Positions 56,634 to 64,000 of a stretch of 64,000 bases of DNA are shown here, one piece after another (positions within the stretch are counted from its first letter, which is position 1; every line of letters starts with the position of its first letter). The stretch is from Rhizodiscina lignyota. Taxonomy: Eukaryota > Ascomycota > Dothideomycetes > Aulographales > Rhizodiscinaceae. A program made the position numbers and the translations under genes. The DNA is taken from contig ML978125.1 of NCBI GenBank assembly GCA_010015805.1, positions 2,294,001-2,358,000 on the forward strand, read 5' to 3'. The notes below the pieces were generated by a model, which searched no databases, was not told where the DNA came from, and worked only from the letters and a program-made list of their open reading frames with translations.

Positions 56634-57905
56634 TCAGAGTGCTCGCTGCACTGGCGATCGTTCCAGCCCAGAGGCTGCTGCGAGCATCTTATGCTCGACG
56701 ATGATCTTTGACAACGCCTGCTGACAGTCCCAGCCAGCAGTTGGGTGCTCGAGCTGCTCTTGCGCTTGCCTCAACCACTCATTCCACACTGGCGTGTTCG
56801 GACAGCTGTCGCTCCGCAACACCCACTCTGTCGTGCCAGAGAACTGAATCGCTCTGAATAGAGCGCGCGTAAAGGTCGGCATCGTCTCATACGTCCTACT
56901 TCTTGTAGCTGTGTCCTGATCTTGCCTAGTCCGTCCCGCAGCGTTTCCAGTGTCAACGCCTGTACCGTCGCCGTGGTCCTTCCCTCGAGAACTGGCCTCG
57001 GTGCCGGCACCCTTCTCTTCATCAGCAGCAGGGGCGTCATATGTCCGCTCTTCCATCTCTACAGCGCTGAGGTCCCAGCTAAACTTCGGCGGCAGCACAG
57101 CGACACCCCAGTAGAGTGCGTTCAGCACCGCGTACGTCACCGAGAGCGCAACCTGCATTGTCCACGTCGAGTTGCCGAACATCACAATCGCCGTAGTGAG
57201 CGTCAATCCACCTACAATGCCGCCTAAGAAGCGGCTGATCGTCGGGTTGGGGAGGAGATACTCGATCTCTTCTGGGCCGAAATAGATCAGCCTCGCGACG
57301 CTCTCATCACACTTCACCACGGTGAAGCAGCCTTTCGTGTGCCTGAGCACCACATCTCCAGGCGGCGTATTCGTTCCAATACGTGGAGTCAGCCTTGGTT
57401 TCAAACGCCAATTGCTCGCAAGACACAGGACCGCTGTCGTAAACGCCATGATGATAATCCCGACCACCGCGACGCCATCCTTGATCAACGCCGCCCAGAT
57501 CAGCAGGCCCACCGTCACAACCGAACTCCCCACCGCCAGCGCATTCAGCGGCGCCAGCCATCGCAGTCGAAATTCTGCCTTATCCCTCTTCAACTTCAGA
57601 CGGATCTCGCGAACCGAGAAGTCCGGCAGCTCCTGGCCCGTGCCGTGCAGCAGCTGGCCGAAGTAGCTCAGCGACTCGCGCACATTGCCTGAGAAGACGC
57701 CGCAGATCTTGACGGGCTCGGTGGGCAGGCGGTCCAGCCTGTCAGCGTAGAGGCCTTGGGGCGCGGGCAGCAGCCTGGGCAGCAAGCACGTCTTGCTCGA
57801 CAGGATGAGGTGCGAGTTGAGGCCGATGTTTTTCTCGCCGAGGATCGCGAGGATGGAGACGGCGTCGAGCTTCCATTGCGTGCGCGGGGACGGGAAGGTC
57901 AACAT
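56634..57905 (-). CDS. four-span membrane protein, unknown fungal family
   Basis: Single exon, 423 residues, ATG at 57903-57905. A soluble N-terminal 110 residues (includes PVKICGVFSGNVRESLSYFG) precede two helices (LAVGSSVVTVGLLIWAALI and VAVVGIIIMAFTTAVLCLA, about residues 122-168). A 60-residue hydrophilic loop follows, then two more helices (FLGGIVGGLTLTTAIVMFG and VALSVTYAVLNALYWGVAVL). The tail has a low-complexity acidic/Gly-rich linker and a C-terminal helix with WNEWLRQAQEQLE. High GC at third positions supports real coding. Family not recognised; an integral-membrane sensor or transporter accessory is only a guess. Confidence 0.75.
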   Translation of the reverse strand: MLTFPSPRTQWKLDAVSILAILGEKNIGLNSHLILSSKTCLLPRLLPAPQGLYADRLDRLPTEPVKICGVFSGNVRESLSYFGQLLHGTGQELPDFSVREIRLKLKRDKAEFRLRWLAPLNALAVGSSVVTVGLLIWAALIKDGVAVVGIIIMAFTTAVLCLASNWRLKPRLTPRIGTNTPPGDVVLRHTKGCFTVVKCDESVARLIYFGPEEIEYLLPNPTISRFLGGIVGGLTLTTAIVMFGNSTWTMQVALSVTYAVLNALYWGVAVLPPKFSWDLSAVEMEERTYDAPAADEEKGAGTEASSRGKDHGDGTGVDTGNAAGRTRQDQDTATRSRTYETMPTFTRALFRAIQFSGTTEWVLRSDSCPNTPVWNEWLRQAQEQLEHPTAGWDCQQALSKIIVEHKMLAAASGLERSPVQRAL

Positions 57906-58970
57906 GTGTGCGTGTGCATCTGGGTTGTTTGGAACCTTCGGTGGGTTTTTAATTGGCTTTATCCTCTATCCTCTTTTCCCTTGCTCTTTCTACGGAGTAT
58001 TCCCCGTGCGAATGGGGAAAATGGAACGACTGATTTTATGGCATTGGGCAAAAGAGATGCGGAGGCGCGTGTGTATAAAAGCCTCACCTGCCAGGCTGTC
58101 ATCTGTGCTTTCAAAGTTTCAGCCGCATGTCCCTGAGTCGTGCCTCTCGGGGGCGGGCGTCATCCTTTTTATCGCCTGGCGCACCGATGATCTAGAATTT
58201 GGTACATTTGAAGGGGCCAGAAACTGAGATTTACTCTATGTCATACGATGGAGCTGGAACCGAAGTTCTAAATTCGATCTTGTTTGCGGGTGAAAGCGGC
58301 CGCCAGAACGGAGGCAGGCAGGGGCTTTCAAGTCGAAAGCCGGCGCTACGGACGTGTTTGCGGGTCAGAACTTTATCACCACTCCGAAATTCACTGTCAT
58401 GATTCGCTATTGCGAATATGATTCGAGAGTGATGGAAAACATGACCCACAGCTAATGTATGGAGCTGTCAAATGCAGAGCCACTCCGGTCAAGACAAACC
58501 GTGCTTGTCGAAGCTGTATTTCTTACTCTCATAAACACTGAACTCTCAACGTCGCTTTTCTCTAGGCTGGTAACTATGCTCACGTTTGCTGCATGATTTC
58601 GATGTCCATGCATCGGACGGGTAGCTATTTCGTCACGCTCATGCCTGGGAAGCCTTTTCAACAATTCAAGAGCTCTCTGCGAAATTCAAGAATATTACAA
58701 GAAAACTATCCATCATCTGAAGTAAAATGGAGAGAGACGTCATCAGTTATCATTTGCGCCGAAACGCATTATCCCAGTTTTGAAAACCCGTTCCCTTGAA
58801 CCAGCAGAACGCAGCCAGATTATGCCCAGGACCAAGAAGAGAATACCCTCTATATACAAATATTATTCCCTTCTTAATACATAGCCTCCCCTAGCCTCAG
58901 CCGCGGTCCATACGGCATGCTCCCGAACCCAAGCCTCAATTTCATATCCAGATGCTCGACCAAAGAAGCA
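57906..58970. other. intergenic
   Basis: 5' flank of the membrane protein and 3' flank of the metacaspase. Only short ORFs; nothing recognised. Confidence 0.5.
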
Positions 58971-60776
58971 TTACATGACGTATAAGATGTTCACATCTAC
59001 ATTATCGTTAGCATCACAGGTAATAGTCACGATACGAGCTGAACACGGGTCGTCTTACTGAGTGGATGACTGCAGCTCAGCTGCGGCTTCTGGCTATACT
59101 TGCCCTCCAGCTCTTCACGAATGCTGTTAAGGAGCTGCACATAGCTCTGCTGCGGGTTCTTCTTGAGCGATGTAATGAACGCCCACGACATGGCGCCAGT
59201 GGCTTGGCCGCCAATCTGAGCATCGGATCTGTAGAGGTACTGTTAGCATATGACCCGGAGCCCGGACTGACGTAGAGATGCTGGTGTGATGCGGATGAAC
59301 CAACGCAACCCGTCGTCCCTCCGCAAGCATCGGGCCGCAATTGGCTTCAATGCTTGTGAAGGGACACAAAATATTAAGTATACATTAATCATGAGACTCA
59401 AGGAGATCGAATGACGGTCTGTAGCGCCAGCGCCACTCAATGAAAGGAAAAGAAGTGCAGATCAGAGAGAATAAACCATCCTCTGCAGTATTGGATCATG
59501 CATTTGAGGTGGCAGTGCCCCTCCGCCATCAAAAGGGAAACCAGCAGCGCCAATAGACGTAGGAAAATTTACGTACGATGTCTGCTCGTCCTTGCTGCCC
59601 GACCACATGATGACATCTGCCGGGCTCGTCTTCGTCCTGAGATTCCTCTTGTACGTGTCGTCGCCTCCTGCAACCTTCTTGAAGAGACCCATTGCAGTCG
59701 AAGCCACGCTACCCATGTCGCCACGTGCATAAGATGAGACAATACCAAGCAAGCCCTGGCCAGCCTCTTTGGCAAGGTTGGGCTCTTTGAGAACGCCTTG
59801 TGTGCTGTAGATGTACGGAAGGTCGAGAGCAGATCCGGAGTGGCAAGAGTCGAAGATGGCAGTAAGTCGTACACCAGGTTGGAGAGGTTGGACCCTGACG
59901 TTGCGTTAGCACGGATTCATTGATATATCAAGTAGCTCAGAATTGAAGCCTACATGATTCGATGCATTTCGTCATCAACAATGTGGCCGGCAGATCTGAA
60001 GTCAACCGGGTAGATGACCTCATCATATCCATCCTCCTCATCACCGTCAAGGTCTTTGGTCTGTCCTCCGTGGCCTACCGCGTGTTAGTAGCCGGCCTTC
60101 TCCATCGAAGATGCTTGACCTTACCAGAATAGTGGAAGAAGAGCGAGTCATTCGGCCTCGCCTCCTTCACCAGCCAGTGCATTGCTCGTAGAATATTTGC
60201 CTTCGTCGGGTGGCTCATCGGGTTCTGCTGGTCGTCTGTCAAGATGACCATATCCTCCCGCTTGTATCCAAAATGGTTGTTCAGGTAGGTAGACATATTC
60301 TTGACGTCGTTGATGCACCCACGCAGCTGTCCTCGTTGTCCAAAGTAGTTGATGCCAATCAGCAGCGCTTTCCTCCGACCTGTACAGTTCGAGTACTGGA
60401 ATGTGTAGTTACCTGGCGCTCCATGCCCAAATGCCTGTGCCTGTGCGGGAGGTGGCGGTGGAGCACTGTGATTGCCTTGGCTGTAGGCATTCTGATTGAC
60501 TGTCGGGAGCGGCGGGCCAGCGGAATAACCTCCTGGAGGCCCTGAAGGTGCTCCTCCGCTTGGAGGCCCATAGTAAGGCTGCGGTGGAGGCTGGTTGTAG
60601 CCATACTGCTGCTGAGGTGGAGGAGTTCCGTATCCGTATGGTGGTTGCGGCGATGGAGCTTGGTTGGGGTACCATTGCTGAGGCGGAGGTTGATTGTAGC
60701 CCCCGCCGCCATACTGAGGCGCGGGAGGAGGAGCGTATCCACCGCCGTTGTACTGCTGGCCAGGATAGTATGACAT
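58971..60776 (-). CDS. MCA1: metacaspase (type I)
   Basis: Five exons, 60125-60776, 59954-60074, 59577-59894, 59059-59228 and 58971-58996, give 428 residues (yeast Mca1: 432). The first 120 residues are a Pro/Gln/Gly/Tyr-rich prodomain ([19 protein letters not shown]). The caspase-like domain starts at [14 protein letters not shown]. Catalytic His219 is rebuilt by the first splice (YSGHGG), and Cys275 lies in FDSCHSGS. The C-terminal p10-like part ([30 protein letters not shown]) depends on introns 3 and 4; intron 3 is 348 nt, far longer than any other here. Metacaspases are Ca-dependent Arg/Lys-specific cysteine proteases that act in protein quality control and cell death. The last exon is only 26 nt. 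Confidence 0.94.
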
Positions 60777-61844
60777 TCCGAGTTTGTGGATGTCAGAGCG
60801 CGGGGAGTTATCGAGAGGTTCGATGAAAGAAGAGGGTGGTAGTCTTGAGCGCGGTACTCGAAGGGTGAGTCGAGCGCCTTATAAAGAGATCAAACAGCGC
60901 AGGCAAGGTGTCGATGAGAGGAAAATGCGGTGTTGTAGCGAGGAGCTTCGGTAGGTAGATGACGATGGTGGGTAGGTGGAGCAGTCCTTGAGGCGATCAA
61001 ATGTTAGCGGGGCTGACCGAGCGGAGGAGGGTTCAGCCTGCTCCCGGCGCGCTGCTGGCACTGCACTCACTGTGACCTCGCAAACTGCGCCCTCTGGGCG
61101 ACGCGTGACACAAGACGGAGCGACGCTGGTGAAGGACGCGCAGAACAGCGGTTGAGAAGGAGTGAAGGTTGATGCCAGAGGAGAAGAGCGCGGTGAGGGT
61201 GGAAATTGCGACTGGCGGACTCGCTTGCTCGCCGACGTGGCCGGTCGCGCGCTTGTCCGCGCACTTGGGCCGCAGTATTGGACAGCACTGGCTCTCCAGC
61301 CTCTGCAAATCCTATCCAAAATCATCCAATTCAATTGTTGTCGAACAGTCGAGCTTCAAGCCATCCTTCTGCGCATCTGGTCTAGACAGGTGCGGAAGCT
61401 ACCTCGCTATAAGTATTTGCTCCATCTCTGTCATACACGCGCCTGTTCTTGCGATTGCAACGCGTATCCACCATGCATAGCCTTACCCGGCGCAAAACAA
61501 AGCATCGCGATCATAGGAGAGAACATACGTTCAAGCCACACTTCCCTTCTCAATCAGAGTCAGGCTTCACGCCAACTCGACGCCAAAACGGACATCCCGT
61601 GGCTGAAATGGCCATATTGGGCTCGCTTGGCTCCACAAGGATGTCAAGCCGCATGCGAGAGCGCGGAGAAGCAAAATTTTCACTCGCTGCTTTCCGTCAC
61701 TCTGCGGCGTTGCCCGTCTCCACCGTGCCACCATTGGGCCAGCAAGCGATATCGAGAGATGGTGTGCGTTCGGCCAGCGCAGCAGGGTGTGGCTGAGGCT
61801 GTGCAACTCTGAAACCTTTCAGCGTCTCCGTGGGAGAGATCTCA
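60777..61844. other. intergenic
   Basis: 5' flank of the metacaspase and 3' flank of the small spliced gene. A 216-codon plus-strand frame (61162-61812) has no motif and overlaps other open frames; I do not call it. Confidence 0.45.
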
Positions 61845-62281
61845 CTATCGACATCTTGCATCATCTGAATTTTGCTCTCCACCATTGATTATCGCGACCA
61901 CCTTCCGCTTTTCGACAATTGTATAGACCTCCCACGTCTCACTCGGCCGTGGCAGTGTGCTTCCCCATATCTCTTACGAGAAACCCCTTTTCACGGCCAA
62001 TAGCCTGCACGCTGACCTTCCCCTCTTCAGCACGACCAGGGTCTTCATCCAGCTGTAGCACTTCGTGTCCTGTATAGGGCTGCTGAATCGATGCAACGCC
62101 CGTCCCAAAGAGTCAAGTACAGCCCGAGGCCATGTCTCCGGAGCTTCCTCGACACGTGCAGCTATACAATTTCCACCAATGTGCTCATCCATATTTTCGA
62201 ACGGGCCTCCATGCTGTCCTGCTGCTCAATGAACAACCACGACACGGACAACTGCCGCCCTTTCAGCAGGGCTTCAAACAT
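61845..62281 (-). CDS. candidate three-exon small protein, about 100 residues, unknown
   Basis: Three minus-strand exons, 62168-62281, 61978-62082 and 61845-61928, join in phase 0 (introns of 85 and 49 nt; donors GTATAG and GTAAGA) to give 100 residues. Exon 1 reads MFEALLKGRQLSVSWLFIE; exon 2 YTGHEVLQLDEDPGRAEEG then VQAIGREKGFL; exon 3 VYTIVEKRKVVAIINGG. Each exon is open in only one sensible frame and has the amino acid balance of a globular protein. Weak points: the first donor is not ideal, and the second acceptor is GGGAG rather than YAG. An acceptor nine bases upstream would give TWEVYTIVEK with a 40 nt intron. Family unknown. Confidence 0.42.
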
Positions 62282-62829
62282 CGCTTTTCATGTTATCTCT
62301 CGTTTACTGATGCTTAGAGAGCTTTGAAAGACGCCGAAATATGGAATTTCGCGCAAAATGTCAGCCCATATGCTCTCTGCAAAAATTTTCCCATCGCCTG
62401 ATGAGGAGATTCAGCCTCCTTTCGACTCTGCATAGACGAATCCACAACCACGCATTCACACCAATAGGAAATATTCACCCTCTACGGTCTCAGCAGAAGC
62501 GTTAAGAGCAGGGACTTTTGCATGGAGAAAAGGAATTTGAAGCTACAGCTCGATACTGCTGCGGACCATTGGCGCCAACGAGTAAACGAGCATCAGCCAG
62601 GTTTACGGTGGATAAGCCCCAAGTCCATTGCTACACCTGCATAGCACCACTTAAAAAAGCAAGCCTTGCCGGCTTTTGAATATGGATATTGGAAGGCACT
62701 GCATTTTCTATGTGGTCGTTATTGCTTGCAAGTTTTACTATTTCTGGAAACACCTGAGCTTGCAGCAGCACTCTCAGTACCGAAACCGAACGTCCGTATC
62801 CCAAAAGGATTGTCTGCAGCAGAAGCTCT
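62282..62829. other. intergenic
   Basis: Between two minus-strand genes; no gene seen. Confidence 0.5.
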
Positions 62830-63954
62830 TCAAGGCGTGATCACCGCTCGTTCACCGCTTGCCTGCCCTTCAGCAGCAGAGTCAAAGGCCTTCTCCCATT
62901 CTTCGAGTTTGAACTTTCCTGACACTCTACCCCCGCTTCCTCCAGTCAACTTCAGCACTCCAATTTCAGCCATGCCGATCAGCGTCTTGATATCGTCCCG
63001 CGTGTACATGAACATCCCATGCAACTTAATGCTCCTATGCATGATGGCACCAATTGGTATCGCTACGTCCTCCTGCTGACCCCCCATTAACGAAACATAG
63101 CCACCTGGACGGAGCGCTAGAATACAGCTCTTCAAGTGTGTGGACCTGGACGCTTGTGGCGGTGAGATGTCGAAGAAGGCATCAATTTTGCCGAACTTCT
63201 GAAGCTCTTCGAGGTCAGTCTGCATGTCTCCAGTCATTTGAACGACCTCCGTTCGCTCGTTGCCGGCAGCAATGCGCTGTAGAGCGTTCTTGTTACGCCC
63301 CATGGCAATGACGCGGGCGCCCATAGCGACAGCCATGCGGACGGCCGCGCCGCCGAAGTTGCCAGTGGCAGGCGCAACGATGATGGTTTGTCCAGCCTTC
63401 AACCTAATGTCACTTAGGCCGCCAAATGGAACAGCAAGTGTTGAGATATAAGACAGGTCTTCTAGAGTATACCCCAATCCACCGTCCGCTGGACTTCCAA
63501 GGAATCGCTGCTCATTGAAGGGATGAAGTTGCTCCAAAGGACACTTCGCGTACTCGGCATACGTAGAATTTCTCCATTCGCCGCGCATGAGAGTACGGCT
63601 CGCCTCTGTCATGCCTTCGTGCAGCCCGGACAAGATGGAGGCGGACGGCTCATCGCGCGCCTGGATGAACGAGTCCACGAGAACAAGCTGTCCGGGCTTG
63701 AGGGAAGTCGTATCTGGCCCGATAGCAGCAATCCTTCCAACCGCGCTTGACCCAATAGTCAAGGGCTTTTGGAGGGGATATGGGCGCTGGCCGCTGAAGA
63801 CTTCTTTAGCGTATGAAAGGACATTTGCGGCGAGAATTCGGACGATCGCGCTGCCTGGGCCTGGCTTTGGTGTTGGCTGCTTGTCAACTTTCGGTGGATA
63901 GATGTCGAGGACGAGCGCTTTGTGCCATGCCGGGAGCTCAGATGTAGACGCCAT
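62830..63954 (-). CDS. zinc-less MDR-type alcohol dehydrogenase/quinone reductase
   Basis: Single exon, 374 residues, ATG at 63952-63954. N-terminal GroES-like fold (AIVRILAANVLSYAKEVFSG, then PLTIGSSAVGRIAAIGPDT) and a Rossmann domain with VAPATGNFGGAAVRMAVAMGARVIAMGR. Typical medium-chain dehydrogenases carry Cys/His zinc ligands (GHE block); the corresponding place here reads GSSAVGR, so the protein is likely zinc-independent, like quinone oxidoreductases and enoyl reductases. The C-terminal GGYVSLMGGQ block is normal. Uses NADPH on an unknown substrate. Intact; only 46 bp of sequence remains upstream in the window. Confidence 0.87.
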   Translation of the reverse strand: MASTSELPAWHKALVLDIYPPKVDKQPTPKPGPGSAIVRILAANVLSYAKEVFSGQRPYPLQKPLTIGSSAVGRIAAIGPDTTSLKPGQLVLVDSFIQARDEPSASILSGLHEGMTEASRTLMRGEWRNSTYAEYAKCPLEQLHPFNEQRFLGSPADGGLGYTLEDLSYISTLAVPFGGLSDIRLKAGQTIIVAPATGNFGGAAVRMAVAMGARVIAMGRNKNALQRIAAGNERTEVVQMTGDMQTDLEELQKFGKIDAFFDISPPQASRSTHLKSCILALRPGGYVSLMGGQQEDVAIPIGAIMHRSIKLHGMFMYTRDDIKTLIGMAEIGVLKLTGGSGGRVSGKFKLEEWEKAFDSAAEGQASGERAVITP

Positions 63955-64000
63955 TATTGATCAACTACAATAGTGCGAATGAAATTGAATATTGGTTTCG

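Noticed and set aside
61162-61812. 216-codon plus-strand ORF
   Set aside because: No domain, no signal or membrane pattern, and overlapped by equally open frames on both strands; the local GC bias explains it.
1-64000. tRNA, rRNA and CRISPR features
   Set aside because: No cloverleaf with the GGTTCRANYCC box, no rRNA blocks and no regularly spaced short direct repeats were found by eye; a tRNAscan/Rfam run would be decisive.

Overview
The window is nuclear DNA of a filamentous ascomycete (Pezizomycotina). Most genes are interrupted by short introns (about 46-90 bp) with GTRNGT donors, CTRAC-type branch sites and YAG acceptors. Clear orthologues of fungal genes are present (SIN3, CGR1, TVP23, the mitochondrial ornithine carrier, the complex I 49 kDa subunit, a proline/glycine-rich metacaspase). 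A Dothideomycete is my best guess, but that is inference. I saw no rRNA, tRNA, CRISPR array or recognisable transposon. Gene models below were spliced by hand, checking reading phase at every junction.

Layout. 1-6.6 kb: a cut-off alpha/beta hydrolase, a DUF3176-type membrane protein, a D-amino-acid oxidase and a vacuolar amino acid transporter. 7.1-19 kb: an accessory-looking metabolic stretch with an ochratoxinase-like amidohydrolase, a Baeyer-Villiger-type monooxygenase, a GFA-family protein, an SGNH-esterase-like gene with two frameshifts, a GST-like protein and a short-chain dehydrogenase, separated by long gene-poor gaps that hold relic coding pieces. 19.2-24.5 kb: a coiled-coil membrane protein, CGR1, ORT1 and PXMP4. 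24.5-26 kb: a CpG-rich degenerate repeat with about 219 bp (73 codon) spacing. 26-33.5 kb: a carboxylesterase disabled by an internal deletion, a secreted FAD oxidoreductase and an S28 serine peptidase.

33.9-34.7 kb: the most unusual feature, a small minus-strand gene built from repeated phase-0 exons that all end in an Asp codon. 35.8-48.6 kb: a conserved core block of SIN3, TVP23, NUO49 and an MTOC protein with CM1 and PACT-like ends. 49.2-49.9 kb: a decayed class II aldolase. 51-53 kb: an intact carboxylesterase. 53-64 kb: a tiny zinc-finger protein, a four-span membrane protein, the metacaspase, a candidate three-exon small gene and an MDR-type oxidoreductase.

How the genes fit together: the core genes serve chromatin repression, secretion, respiration, microtubule nucleation, ribosome biogenesis, arginine metabolism and peroxisomes and are not a pathway. 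The 7-19 kb enzymes could plausibly oxidise and cleave a ketone or ester substrate, but no shared regulator or transporter ties them together.
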